DNA of 64,000 nt from Oscillospiraceae bacterium (GTDB lineage Bacteria > Bacillota > Clostridia > Oscillospirales > Ruminococcaceae), in NCBI GenBank assembly GCA_017847835.1, contig JAGASH010000003.1, forward strand, positions 123,084-187,083. Direction: 5' to 3'. The notes beneath the pieces are model-generated. The model did no database searches. It was not told the DNA's origin and worked only from the letters and a program-made list of their open reading frames with translations. The stretch's first letter is position 1; each line of letters opens with the position of its first letter. This document shows positions 51,599 to 60,074 of the stretch, in pieces. Made by a program: the position numbers and the translations under genes.

Positions 51599-53524
51599 TC
51601 ACTTGTTATTTGCAGACTTTTTCTTTTTAAGAAGCGCCAGAAGCAGCATTCCCACAACCGAGCCGACAACCAGAGAAACGAGGTACATCGGCCAGTTTCC
51701 GATAACGGGGATTACGAAAATACCGCCGTGAGGTGCCATAAGCGTGCAGCCGAAAGCCATCGAAAGACCGCCAGCAACCGCAGCTCCGATTGCGCAGGAG
51801 GGGATTACTCTCAGCGGGTCGGAAGCCGCATAGGGAATTGCGCCTTCCGTGATGAAGCTGAGTCCCATAATATAGTTTACAATGCCGTTTTTACGCTCGT
51901 CTTCGGTCCATCTGCTCTTGAAGAACGTTGTCGAAAGAGCAATTGCAATCGGAGGAACCATTCCGCCTATCATAACCGAAGCCATTATATCATAGTTGCC
52001 AGAAGCGATTGCCGCTGTACCGAATACATAAGCCGCTTTGTTGAACGGACCGCCCATATCAATTGACATCATTGCGCCGAGAATACAGCCGAGCAAAATC
52101 TTGCTGGAGTTGCCCATACCGCTCAGAAGGTTTGAAAGACCGGTGTTGAGAGCGCCCATAATCGGGTTTACAGCGCACATAATAACCGCAATCATTCCAA
52201 GTCCCACAAGCGGATAAATCAGCACGGGCTTGATACCGTTAAGCGCTTTAGGCATTTTGTCGCAGAGCTTTTCAACGCCCAGCATAAGAAATCCGCCGAC
52301 AAAGCCCGCGAGGAGCGCTCCGAGAAATCCCGAGGGAACGTCGCCCGAAATGCTTATAAAAGTCGAGCCTGTTGTTGCCAGAAATCCGCCGACAAGTCCT
52401 ACAAGGAAGCCGGGACGGTCAGCAATCGATTTTCCGATATAACCCGCAAGAACAGGTATCATAAAGTTGAACGCGAAGCCGCCGATTGTCTTGAAGAAAG
52501 CAGCCGCGGGAGTGAAAGTACCGAAGCTTGAGTCCTGCGGAGCACCCGAAATTGTGTCAATCAAAAACGCAATCGCGATGAAAATACCGCCTGCAACCGT
52601 AAACGGAAGCATATTTGAAACACCGTTCATAAGGTGCTTGTACAGCTTTCTTCCGAAGCTCTCCTTGCCGACAGAGGAAGCCGAGCTGCCGGTCTTTCCT
52701 CCCTCGTGATGATAAACGGGAGCGTCACCCGAAATAATGCGGTTTATCAGTTCCTCGGGAATTTTTATTCCGTCGGAAACCTTTGTCGCGATGACTTTCT
52801 TTCCGTCAAAGCGCGCCATTTCAACGGACTTGTCCGCTGCAACAATAATTCCGTCGCAGGAGGCGATTTCCTCGTCCGTGAGAATGTTTTTTGCACCGCC
52901 CGAGCCGTTTGTTTCTACCTTAATTGAAATTCCGAGATTTTTGCCCGTCTTTTCGAGAGCCTCAGCCGCCATATAAGTATGTGCAATTCCCGTCGGACAA
53001 GCTGTTACTGCAAGCACTCTGTAAGCGGATTTCGCGGGAGCGGAAGCAGCCGCTTCCTCGGGATATTTCGCTTTTTCCGTTTCGTCGATGATTTTGAGGA
53101 ATTCGTCCTTGTCCTTTGCGGAAAGCAGTTTTGCTCTGAAATCCTCGTCCATAAGTATTGTCATCAGTCTGGAAAGCACGTCAAGATGAACGTCACCGCC
53201 GTCCTCGGGAGCAGCAATCATAAACAGCAGATTTGACGGCTCCTCGTCAAGCGCCTCATAGTCAACACCCGAGGGCACGGTCATTGCCGCAAGGGAAGGT
53301 GCCGATACACCCTTATTTTTAGCGTGAGGAATGGCAATTCCCTCACCGACAGCCGTTGAGCTGTGTTCCTCGCGCGCGAGTATTCCAGCTTTATAAGCCT
53401 CTCTGTCAGTGATTTTCCCGCCCTTAACCTGCAAATCCACCAGCATATCGATTGCCTCGGACTTGCTCTTGGGAGCTGCGTTCAGCTGAATACTGTCACG
53501 GCTTAACAAATCAATAATCCTCAT
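51599..53524 (-). CDS. fruA: fructose PTS enzyme IIABC
   Basis: 641 residues with domain order A-B-C. EIIA about 1-150 (phospho-His67 in EGIAIPHAK), Ala/Lys linker, EIIB about 168-265 (phospho-Cys176 in VTACPTGIAHTYMA), then EIIC with about ten membrane helices (295-635). Takes up fructose as fructose 1-phosphate, matching the 1-phosphofructokinase upstream. Typical fused fructose permease of Firmicutes. AAGGAGGAATT upstream. Confidence 0.94.
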   Translation of the reverse strand: MRIIDLLSRDSIQLNAAPKSKSEAIDMLVDLQVKGGKITDREAYKAGILAREEHSSTAVGEGIAIPHAKNKGVSAPSLAAMTVPSGVDYEALDEEPSNLLFMIAAPEDGGDVHLDVLSRLMTILMDEDFRAKLLSAKDKDEFLKIIDETEKAKYPEEAAASAPAKSAYRVLAVTACPTGIAHTYMAAEALEKTGKNLGISIKVETNGSGGAKNILTDEEIASCDGIIVAADKSVEMARFDGKKVIATKVSDGIKIPEELINRIISGDAPVYHHEGGKTGSSASSVGKESFGRKLYKHLMNGVSNMLPFTVAGGIFIAIAFLIDTISGAPQDSSFGTFTPAAAFFKTIGGFAFNFMIPVLAGYIGKSIADRPGFLVGLVGGFLATTGSTFISISGDVPSGFLGALLAGFVGGFLMLGVEKLCDKMPKALNGIKPVLIYPLVGLGMIAVIMCAVNPIMGALNTGLSNLLSGMGNSSKILLGCILGAMMSIDMGGPFNKAAYVFGTAAIASGNYDIMASVMIGGMVPPIAIALSTTFFKSRWTEDERKNGIVNYIMGLSFITEGAIPYAASDPLRVIPSCAIGAAVAGGLSMAFGCTLMAPHGGIFVIPVIGNWPMYLVSLVVGSVVGMLLLALLKKKKSANNK

Positions 53525-53554
53525 TGTAATTCCTCCTTTGTGATGTTTATCCTG

Positions 53555-54454
53555 TTAATCAAGCTGCCCCAGCAGCTCGAATATTTCCTTGTTTTCGGCA
53601 AGTCCCTCGGAAAAGGCTGTTGCACCTCCCGAAGCCGTGCCAAGCTTCAGCGCGTATTCATAGTCCTTTTCGCAGCCCGCGATGAACCCTGCGACCATAC
53701 TGTCGCCCGCGCCGACCGAGTTTTTCACTTGCCCCTTGCACACACCGCAGACGTGAGTTTTTCCGTTTTCGTCAAGCAGAACCGAGCCGTTGCCCGCCAT
53801 TGAAACCAGAACGTTCCGAGCGCCCATTTCTTTGAGCTTTTTCGCGTGTTCGATAATCTCGTCAATCGTTTTCAGCTCTTTGCAAAACATTTCTCCGAGC
53901 TCGTGGTTGTTCGGCTTTATCAAAAACGGCTTGTATTTCAGCACGTTCATCAGCAAATCCTTTGTTGCGTCAACAACCGCGCGGATTTTCCTGTCGCTCA
54001 GCTTTTCAAGGATTTTCTCGTAAATATCACCCGGCAAATCCGCCGGAATACTTCCTGCAAGCACAAGCGTGTCGCCGTCCTCGATTTTGTCCAGCTTTTC
54101 CATAAGCTCCGAAAGTGATTTTTCGGGGATTTCGGGACCGCTTCCGTTGAGCTCGGTTTCTTCGCTTGACTTGATTTTGACGTTTATTCTGGAAAATCCC
54201 TTTTCAAGTTGAACGAAATCTGTTTCAATTCCGCGCTCGACAAGCGATTTTTCGATTGCCGCGCCGGTAAATCCCGCGACAAATCCCAGCGCCCGCGACT
54301 TTATCCCGAGTTCCTTCAGCACGAGTGAAACGTTTATTCCCTTGCCGCCGAAGTAGATTTCCTCGCGCTCGGAGCGGTTTGTCAATCCGATTTTCAGCTC
54401 GTTTGTGTGAACGATGTAGTCAACTGCGGGATTGAACGTAACCGTGTAAACCAT
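53555..54454 (-). CDS. fruK: 1-phosphofructokinase
   Basis: 299 residues, PfkB family; converts fructose 1-phosphate to fructose 1,6-bisphosphate. Opening MVYTVTFNPAVDYIV, GGKGINVSLVLKELG and GAGDSMVAGF are typical. Its ATG follows the fruR stop TAA directly; the RBS AAGGAGG lies in the fruR end. Confidence 0.92.
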   Translation of the reverse strand: MVYTVTFNPAVDYIVHTNELKIGLTNRSEREEIYFGGKGINVSLVLKELGIKSRALGFVAGFTGAAIEKSLVERGIETDFVQLEKGFSRINVKIKSSEETELNGSGPEIPEKSLSELMEKLDKIEDGDTLVLAGSIPADLPGDIYEKILEKLSDRKIRAVVDATKDLLMNVLKYKPFLIKPNNHELGEMFCKELKTIDEIIEHAKKLKEMGARNVLVSMAGNGSVLLDENGKTHVCGVCKGQVKNSVGAGDSMVAGFIAGCEKDYEYALKLGTASGGATAFSEGLAENKEIFELLGQLD

Positions 54455-55210
54455 TTACATAACCTCCTTGATTGACTTGAATTCCGCGTATTTCGCGTCA
54501 ATGATTTTGTCGGTGATAATCTGAACCTTTGAAATCTGCGCGAAAGTCACCGATGAAATTTTGTCAAATTTTGAATGGTCGGCGAGAATGAACGATTTTG
54601 AACTGTTCGCGATAACCGCCTCTTTCACGCGCGCCTCGTTGACATCGGGAGTGGATATTCCCGCGTTTACGGAAACTCCGTTTGCTCCGAGAAAGCATTT
54701 TGTGAAGTTGTATTTTTGCAGCGACATTACGCATTCCGCGCCGATAATCGCTTCGGTTGACAGCTTTATCTCACCCGCGGGCAGATACACCCTGAACCCG
54801 CGCTGAGCAAGCATTTTCGCATTTGTGAAAGCGTTTGTCACGAAAGTCGCGTCGCGCTGCGGGAGAAGCTCGATAAGCTTTGCCGTGGTTGTTCCCGCGT
54901 CGATGAACACGAAATCTCCGTTTTCAATAAGCTGCGAAGCATAAGCTGCGATTGCCGTTTTTTCCTCGGGAAACATCACGGCTTTTTCCTCAATGTTTCG
55001 CTCGATTGCTTCAAGCTGCGGCAAATCACCGTTTACCGTGACTGCTCCGCCGTGAACCTTGATGATTTTTCCCATTTCGTCAAGTGTGTTCAAATCGCGC
55101 CGCACCGTCGAAACCGAAGCTCCGAGCAGCTCGCAGAGCCTGTTTATCCCGACGCTTTTCTCGCGGTTTACCGTATCGATTATTATTGAAAATCTTTCTT
55201 CTGTCAGCAT
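54455..55210 (-). CDS. fruR: DeoR-family repressor of the fructose operon
   Basis: 251 residues. N-terminal helix-turn-helix about 1-55 (RLCELLGASVSTVRRDLNTL) and a C-terminal sugar-phosphate-sensing domain with VFIDAGTTTAKL and the usual TNAFTNAKMLA. First gene of the operon, just after the promoter with the repeated CGTTCAAA sites, so it likely represses itself and responds to fructose 1-phosphate. Confidence 0.92.
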   Translation of the reverse strand: MLTEERFSIIIDTVNREKSVGINRLCELLGASVSTVRRDLNTLDEMGKIIKVHGGAVTVNGDLPQLEAIERNIEEKAVMFPEEKTAIAAYASQLIENGDFVFIDAGTTTAKLIELLPQRDATFVTNAFTNAKMLAQRGFRVYLPAGEIKLSTEAIIGAECVMSLQKYNFTKCFLGANGVSVNAGISTPDVNEARVKEAVIANSSKSFILADHSKFDKISSVTFAQISKVQIITDKIIDAKYAEFKSIKEVM

Positions 55211-55233
55211 TTTTATCGCCCTCTTTGATTTGT

Positions 55234-55241
55234 TTTGAACG
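55234..55241 (-). promoter_or_regulatory. CGTTCAAA half-site after the fru promoter
   Basis: TTTGAACG (the reverse of CGTTCAAA) about 15 bases past the predicted start. One of three copies around the fru promoter, as for a DeoR-type repressor operator. Confidence 0.45.
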
Positions 55242-55262
55242 TTTTTGGCTTATCTTGATTAT

Positions 55263-55291
55263 ATATTAACATAATCATTGCCAAAAGTCAA
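55263..55291 (-). promoter_or_regulatory. sigma-A promoter of the fru-pts operon
   Basis: On the - strand: TTGACT (55291-55286), 17-base spacer, TAATAT (55268-55263); start near 55256. Confidence 0.8.
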
Positions 55292-55298
55292 GCATTTT

Positions 55299-55330
55299 CG
55301 TTCAAAATAATTCAAAATCGCTCAATTTTG
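55299..55330. promoter_or_regulatory. probable FruR operator cluster upstream of fruR
   Basis: CGTTCAAA (55299-55306), then TTCAAAATCGCTCAATTTT, a row of similar half-sites just upstream of the -35. A further CGTTCAAA lies at 55443-55450. Direct repeats of this kind fit DeoR-family binding. Confidence 0.5.
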
Positions 55331-55462
55331 TGCATATAGATAAATCGACGGCAAATTCATTGTGAAAAAAGCACAAAAATGTTTCGGGTTTTGTAATACT
55401 ATCATACAATAGTTCCCCGAAACGGTTAAAAGTATTCATTTTCGTTCAAATTATGCGCAAAA

Positions 55463-55492
55463 AAAATCAGCCCCGTTTTTGGAGCTGATTTT
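55463..55492 (-). terminator. terminator of the chemoreceptor-like gene
   Basis: AAAATCAGC (55463-55471) pairs with GCTGATTTT (55484-55492) with inner CCCC/GGAG pairing; on the - strand it ends in TTTTTTTGCG. Confidence 0.8.
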
Positions 55493-55499
55493 CGGAAAT

Positions 55500-56990
55500 T
55501 TACTTTGTGAGCGTTTCAAGCTCGGCTGCCATTTGCGAGATTTCCTTGACCATTCCGCCGAGCATTTCCACTCCCGCGGAGTTTTCCTGAATTGCCGCGG
55601 CAACGTGATGGATTGCCTCGGAGTTTTCGCGGATTGTTCCGCTGACTTCCGTGAGATTATCAGAAACGTTTTCGCCGTTTTCTGCGGCAGCGCCGATAAT
55701 TGTGTTTATCTCGGAGATATGTGATGAAATGCCGCTGCTTGAAGTGCTGACACGGTCTGCGGACGCTTTGATTTTCTCCATAAAGTCCATACTTTCAAGC
55801 GTGAGCTCGGAGTTTTTCTGCATTGAAACAACGGTTTTTTCGATGTCGCTTGTGATACTTGAAATGATTTCGCCGATTTCCGCGGCGGCTGTTTTTGTCT
55901 TTTCGGAAAGCGTTCGGATTTCACCTGCGACAACCGAGAAGCCTTTTCCTCGTTCACCTGCGCGAGCCGCTTCAATGGACGCGTTGATTGCGAGAATATT
56001 CGTCTGCATAGAAATGTCCGTGATAACCTTTGCGATACCGACAATCTGATTTGACTGCTCGGACAGGCTGCGGATAATCTCGCGGCTCTCGTCGGTACTC
56101 TTGCAGACCTCGTTCATCGAGCTGTACGCATTTGAGATAAGCGCGTCGTTTTCCGTTGTGATTTTTTCGCTGTCGGCAGCAAGCGCTGCGATTTGTCCGC
56201 TCATTTCGGACAGTCTGGAAAGGTTCTCCGAAATCGACCGCATACTCTCCTCAACCGCGGTGAGCTTGGTGGAGTTGAGGTCGCTTCCGCGCATAACCTC
56301 CGAGGACTCGTCGGCAATGCTGCGGTTTGACTCTGCGGAAGCCGAGGATATTCCGTCAAGCTCTGATACTGTTTCGAGCAGCTTTTTCGATACTTCAAGC
56401 GATTTCTCGCGCATTATGTTCTGCTGTTCCGCGCTCATAAGGCTTCCGACCATTGAAGCTGTTCTGCGGCTGAGCATTGCGAAAAGCGCCGTGAGAGCCA
56501 CAAGAACAAGCGTTCTCGGAGCGATTCCGAAAACGACAGCCCTGAAGAGCGTGGTGAGGTTGTGGTCAACGGTGGTCTGCGCATAGAACGCAATCATCTG
56601 TCCTGCGGCAGTTCCGAGAATTGTGATAATCGCGGCGAAAATCGTGAGCTTTCGCGAGAAGTAAAGAGCTGCGAGGGCAATTGCAAAAACGTAAAACGCA
56701 ACCGCGTGGAATGTCAGCGTAACCGCAATCATCGTCACGAAAAGCGCCGCGCAAAGCACGATTATGTATTTCAGAGAAGGGTGATTGAGTTTGAGGACGT
56801 TTATAAGAAGCGTCGGGACGAAGAGGATAAGTGTGCCGATGATGAAGGTTGTGGTCATAAGACCTTTGTCAACGGTGAAAACTCCCACAAGGTCAAGTAT
56901 GTACACCACAGTGAATACAATTGCCGTTATGCGCATAACGTTAGCCGCGACCTTGTTTGCCTGAATTTCGTTTTGTTTTAACAGTTCCAT
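55500..56990 (-). CDS. methyl-accepting chemotaxis-like protein
   Basis: 496 residues. Five or six hydrophobic helices at the N-terminus (about 15-190) and a long cytoplasmic coiled signalling domain with the hairpin tip [21 protein letters not shown]. No ligand-binding ectodomain, so it may sense membrane state or an internal signal. CheW/CheA genes are not nearby. A good promoter stands upstream. Confidence 0.9.
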   Translation of the reverse strand: MELLKQNEIQANKVAANVMRITAIVFTVVYILDLVGVFTVDKGLMTTTFIIGTLILFVPTLLINVLKLNHPSLKYIIVLCAALFVTMIAVTLTFHAVAFYVFAIALAALYFSRKLTIFAAIITILGTAAGQMIAFYAQTTVDHNLTTLFRAVVFGIAPRTLVLVALTALFAMLSRRTASMVGSLMSAEQQNIMREKSLEVSKKLLETVSELDGISSASAESNRSIADESSEVMRGSDLNSTKLTAVEESMRSISENLSRLSEMSGQIAALAADSEKITTENDALISNAYSSMNEVCKSTDESREIIRSLSEQSNQIVGIAKVITDISMQTNILAINASIEAARAGERGKGFSVVAGEIRTLSEKTKTAAAEIGEIISSITSDIEKTVVSMQKNSELTLESMDFMEKIKASADRVSTSSSGISSHISEINTIIGAAAENGENVSDNLTEVSGTIRENSEAIHHVAAAIQENSAGVEMLGGMVKEISQMAAELETLTK

Positions 56991-57031
56991 TTCTGCTCCC
57001 TTTCAATAAAATTACCGTTTAACTTTTCTAT

Positions 57032-57060
57032 ATTATACTCCAAATGTGAAATAATTGCAA
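57032..57060 (-). promoter_or_regulatory. sigma-A promoter of the chemoreceptor-like gene
   Basis: On the - strand: TTGCAA (57060-57055), 17-base spacer, TATAAT (57037-57032). Confidence 0.75.
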
Positions 57061-57115
57061 GGATATTTTTGACAATAATTATCGATAAATGTTGCTTAAA
57101 TGCACAGAGTGTATC

Positions 57116-57448
57116 TTATTTCGTGAGATTAGCGAGCGCTTGTGAATTGTTTGACGTAATCGCTCCCACAGTCGGGCAGCTTTTCAGCTCGGAGCAGTCG
57201 CCGCAGGTTTCATAACCTTTGTTTTCGGCGCACTTCCTAATCGGGCACATATCCTTGCAGTAAGGCGTTTTCACACCGTCTGTCCGGCAGCCGCTGCAGT
57301 TTATCATCTGCGGGGTGATTTCAACGCCGTTCATTTCGGTCCAGAGAGCCGCAGTTTTCTCGCGAAGCGCATTGTCGTCATTCAGTGTGGCAATTCTCGC
57401 GTCACATTTCTCACAGTCAAGTCCGCAGTAAGCGATAAGTTCTCTCAT
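57116..57448 (-). CDS. DUF3795 cysteine-rich protein
   Basis: 110 residues with ten cysteines. The opening IAYCGLDCEKCDARIAT, then CSGCRTDG, YCKDMCPIRKC and TCGDC mark DUF3795, small proteins of unknown role that likely bind zinc. Last gene of the LytTR-DUF3021-TfoX-DUF3795 unit; overlaps the TfoX-like gene by four bases. Confidence 0.87.
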   Translation of the reverse strand: MRELIAYCGLDCEKCDARIATLNDDNALREKTAALWTEMNGVEITPQMINCSGCRTDGVKTPYCKDMCPIRKCAENKGYETCGDCSELKSCPTVGAITSNNSQALANLTK

Positions 57449-57786
57449 TTTGTTTCCTCCTGTTTGATTTTCTTCTTTTTGGGTTTCGGCTCGGGCAGCT
57501 CGGGGTAAATCGCCTCGAAAAGTCCCGTGAGGTAATCGCGGTCATCGAGATTTTCAACCAAAATCATCGGCTTTGCACCCTTATAAGGCGGCTCGTAGAC
57601 TGCGTTCGGGATATATTTTGCCGCTGCGTCAACCGCTTTTACTAGAAAACGATTGTCGCATATTTCCGCGGCGATTTTGCCCTTGTAATAAATAATGTAC
57701 TCTCCCATCATCATTCGGTGGGTTATTTCGTCCAGCCCCGAGAGCTGTTCGAGAATGAAATTAAGAAATTCCTTGCTTGTAGCCAT
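57445..57786 (-). CDS. TfoX N-terminal-domain protein
   Basis: 113 residues. Matches TfoX/Sxy N-terminal domain proteins: FLEQL/FILEQLSGLDEITHRMMMGEYIIYYKGKIAAEI and a Lys-rich C-terminus. In gamma-proteobacteria TfoX regulates competence; in Firmicutes the short form has no assigned role. Starts one base after the DUF3021 stop, so it is part of that operon. Confidence 0.87.
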   Translation of the reverse strand: MATSKEFLNFILEQLSGLDEITHRMMMGEYIIYYKGKIAAEICDNRFLVKAVDAAAKYIPNAVYEPPYKGAKPMILVENLDDRDYLTGLFEAIYPELPEPKPKKKKIKQEETK

Positions 57787-57787
57787 T

Positions 57788-58234
57788 TCACCGTTTTCCT
57801 CTCATATTTGATATAATTTTGTTAATTTTTTCAGCTTTGCTTTTCTCGTAAATCCACTGCGTGAGATAAGACAGCACATCGAAAATCAGCACAGACGCTC
57901 CCACTGCAATATACCCGACAATGCCGAGCCTTTCTCCGATAAGGAGGTGAGCGACAAAAATTGTTCCGGCTTCGATTATGATAAGCTCAACAACACGCTG
58001 TACCATAACCTGTTTTACCGTCATATTTTCTTTGAGATAAATGGGAAGACAGGGAAGCATATACGCGAAGCTCAGAACAATCGGCAGGAAAAAGAAACTG
58101 TATGTGATTTTTACATCTCCCGCGAAAATGCTGCCGATAACGGCAATGGAAAGCGTTGTTTCCGCGACTACATTAAAATAGTTGAAGGCAATCGAGCGCC
58201 AAACCTCGGAATTATTTGTCTGCGTTTCTTTCAT
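57788..58234 (-). CDS. DUF3021 membrane protein, second copy
   Basis: 148 residues, four membrane helices (about 15-32, 44-64, 76-98, 106-126). Overlaps the LytTR gene by four bases (ATGA), coupling the two. Paralogue of the DUF3021 protein at 16785-17201 with matching topology. Probable modulator of the paired LytTR regulator. Confidence 0.87.
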   Translation of the reverse strand: MKETQTNNSEVWRSIAFNYFNVVAETTLSIAVIGSIFAGDVKITYSFFFLPIVLSFAYMLPCLPIYLKENMTVKQVMVQRVVELIIIEAGTIFVAHLLIGERLGIVGYIAVGASVLIFDVLSYLTQWIYEKSKAEKINKIISNMRGKR

Positions 58235-58680
58235 ACAAGCCCCTTCATAAATCGTTCCGTGATAATTTTCGCGTATTGTCTGGAAATCATTACCTTTTCA
58301 CCATTGTCCATTGTCGCGATGAGTCTGCCGTTCAGCGCGGGAGTAACCGCAGAAATCCTGTAAAGATTGATAAGAAAAGACTTTGACGCGCGCAGGATTT
58401 GGTGTGGTTCAAGGATTTCTTCAATCTGATAAAGCCGCATTTTGACCTCGAAAACACCGCTTTCGGTATACGCGAAAACCAGCTCGCCGACAGCCTCAAA
58501 ATACAAAACGTCCTTGATTTTCAGCTTGACGAGATTTTTTTCCTTGTCATACACGGCAAAAAGCTGGTTATTGTCGAGGATAAAGTTTTTGATGTCCGAA
58601 AATTCCTGAGTAAATTCGTAGTATTCGAGGATTACTTTGTCGTTTTCGGGGGAGTCAGTTGTGCGTTCGATTAGCTTCAT
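58231..58680 (-). CDS. LytTR-type DNA-binding protein, second copy
   Basis: 149 residues. Same design as the protein at 16343-16783: YFEAVGELVFAYTESGVFEVKMRL, RASKSFLINL, MISRQYAKIITERF. No receiver domain. GGAGGCATT stands just before ATG. Two direct repeats of GCAACTTAT spaced by 20 bases lie upstream of its promoter, fitting a LytTR autoregulatory site. Confidence 0.92.
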   Translation of the reverse strand: MKLIERTTDSPENDKVILEYYEFTQEFSDIKNFILDNNQLFAVYDKEKNLVKLKIKDVLYFEAVGELVFAYTESGVFEVKMRLYQIEEILEPHQILRASKSFLINLYRISAVTPALNGRLIATMDNGEKVMISRQYAKIITERFMKGLV

Positions 58681-58706
58681 AATGCCTCCGTTTGCGTTAT
58701 AACACT

Positions 58707-58734
58707 ATTATATCAGATTTAGCGGCTCTGTCAA
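58707..58734 (-). promoter_or_regulatory. sigma-A promoter of the second LytTR operon
   Basis: On the - strand: TTGACA (58734-58729), 16-base spacer, TATAAT (58712-58707). Confidence 0.8.
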
Positions 58735-58755
58735 TGTTTTTTGAGGGAAAACAAA

Positions 58756-58784
58756 ATAAGTTGCAAGAAAGGACGATAAGTTGC
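58756..58784 (-). promoter_or_regulatory. LytTR-type direct repeat
   Basis: On the - strand GCAACTTAT occurs at 58784-58776 and again at 58764-58756, a 20-base period or about two turns of the helix, about 21 bases before the -35. Fits the paired sites that LytTR proteins bind. Confidence 0.55.
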
Positions 58785-58886
58785 GAAAATATATGTAAAC
58801 GAACGTTAGCTTTCGCGATAAAAAATAGTCCCACGCTTATGACGGGGCTGAACAGAAAATATCAAAGCAAGATAGTACACCGCGGA

Positions 58887-58939
58887 TTTTTTCATTTTCG
58901 TGCTCAAGCGACATCGTGTCGCCTGCGAAAATGAAAAAA
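58887..58939. repeat. large nested inverted repeat
   Basis: TTTTTTCATTTTCG (58887-58900) pairs with CGAAAATGAAAAAA (58926-58939); inside, GCGACA-TCG-TGTCGC (58908-58922) is a second perfect stem. It could be a bidirectional terminator, a small RNA or a mobile remnant. Confidence 0.55.
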
Positions 58940-58947
58940 ACGCAGAA

Positions 58948-58972
58948 GAGGACGGTCCTATGGACCGTCCTC
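58948..58972 (-). terminator. hairpin after tRNA-Leu
   Basis: GAGGACGGTCC (58948-58958) pairs perfectly with GGACCGTCCTC (58962-58972), loop TAT; on the - strand TTTTTTTC follows after eight bases. Confidence 0.7.
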
Positions 58973-58975
58973 AAG

Positions 58976-59062
58976 TGGTGCGAGTGACGGGACTTGAACC
59001 CACACGTCGTTTCCAACACTAGCACCTCAAGCTAGCCTGTCTGCCTATTCCAGCACACTCGC
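58976..59062 (-). tRNA. tRNA-Leu (anticodon GAG)
   Basis: 87 bases with long variable arm and encoded CCA. Acceptor GCGAGTG pairs with CACTCGC; anticodon stem CTAGC/GCTAG with loop TTGAGGT gives GAG (Leu). Confidence 0.95.
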
Positions 59063-59079
59063 ATTTCAACGACTGTTAT

Positions 59080-59108
59080 ATTATATCATACTTTTTTTTA
59101 TTTGTCAA
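59080..59108 (-). promoter_or_regulatory. sigma-A promoter of tRNA-Leu
   Basis: On the - strand: TTGACA (59108-59103), 17-base spacer, TATAAT (59085-59080). Confidence 0.85.
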
Positions 59109-59176
59109 GCGGTTTTTGCAAATTTTTCTTAATTTTTTTTAATTTGCGTGAAACCGCTTGAATAAAGGGCTCGCGG

Positions 59177-59815
59177 TTAATCCGAGAATATTTCCGAGGA
59201 AATATCGGGGATTTCCGAAAAATTTTTTATCAGAAAAGTCGGTCTGTTTGTCGTTCCGAAACCGTAGGAAGCGTGAATGAACGGTATTCCGGCGAAATTG
59301 GCGGAATTGAGGTCACCCTGCGTGTCGCCGACGTAGACCGCCTTGTCAATGCCGTTTCGCGAGATAATCAGACGGTTGTTCTCGCCCTTTGAAAGACCTG
59401 TTGCACCCGCGCTCTCAAAATCGCAGAAAAGTTCTCCCAGCCCCGAAAGCTCGAAAAACGTCTGTATATATCCGTCCTGACAGTTGCTCACAATCATCAG
59501 CGAGTATGATTTTCCGAGAATTTCCAGCGTTTCGCGCACCTTCGGATACAAAACAGCGCCGCCGTGCTCTTTTAAATAAGTAAGCTCGAAGTCCATACAC
59601 TCGTCCATAATCGCAATTCTGCGGTTGTCGGGCAAATCCGGCATAATCATTCGCGCGATTTCGTCCATCTGCCTGCCCATAAATCCGTGCATATCGCGAA
59701 GCGTGATTTGACGGGCTTCGGGGTACTTTGCGAGGATTACATTCCAAGAGTCGGTGACGGTTTGCGAGGAGTCCCAGAGCGTGCCGTCAAGGTCAAAAAT
59801 TATCGCTTTTTTCAT
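59177..59815 (-). CDS. HAD-superfamily phosphatase, phosphoglycolate phosphatase-like
   Basis: 212 residues. Nucleophile motif FDLDGTLWDS near the N-terminus, motif II IVSNCQ and motif III/IV VYVGDTQGDLNSA. A cap domain sits between. Substrate unknown; phosphoglycolate phosphatase or a nucleotidase are common for this subgroup. ATG 59815 has GAAAGGAATT upstream; a further 29 codons upstream lack a start signal. Confidence 0.88.
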   Translation of the reverse strand: MKKAIIFDLDGTLWDSSQTVTDSWNVILAKYPEARQITLRDMHGFMGRQMDEIARMIMPDLPDNRRIAIMDECMDFELTYLKEHGGAVLYPKVRETLEILGKSYSLMIVSNCQDGYIQTFFELSGLGELFCDFESAGATGLSKGENNRLIISRNGIDKAVYVGDTQGDLNSANFAGIPFIHASYGFGTTNRPTFLIKNFSEIPDISSEIFSD

Positions 59816-59873
59816 TTGAATTCCTTTCGTGAATTTGCACAAAATCCTGCTGAAAAATTTATTGATAATTCGG

Positions 59874-59902
59874 ATTATACCATATTTATCGCAAATTGTC
59901 AA
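59874..59902 (-). promoter_or_regulatory. sigma-A promoter of the HAD phosphatase gene
   Basis: On the - strand: TTGACA (59902-59897), 17-base spacer, TATAAT (59879-59874). Back to back with the sigma-factor promoter 32 bases away. Confidence 0.85.
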
Positions 59903-59933
59903 GAATATTGCCCGAAAACAGGCTAAGTGGCAT

Positions 59934-59962
59934 TTGACAAAACCAAAGAATTGTGGTATAAT
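59934..59962 (+). promoter_or_regulatory. sigma-A promoter of the sigma-factor operon
   Basis: TTGACA (59934-59939), 17-base spacer, TATAAT (59957-59962). Leader of about 105 bases before the gene. Confidence 0.85.
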
Positions 59963-60074
59963 ATTTTTATATGTATCTATATTTTGTGTAAATTTCCCCC
60001 GCTGTTACAAATTATTGCGAAAAAAATTGAAACTTTTTGCAGAATTTGTATGACTACGGTTATGAGGCGGGGAC

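Larger units (their letters stand above)
58681..58975. other. control and hairpin-rich region between LytTR gene and tRNA-Leu
   Basis: No gene. Holds the LytTR promoter, the two 9-base direct repeats upstream of it, a large nested hairpin (58887-58939) and a tight hairpin that probably ends tRNA-Leu (58948-58972). Confidence 0.6.
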
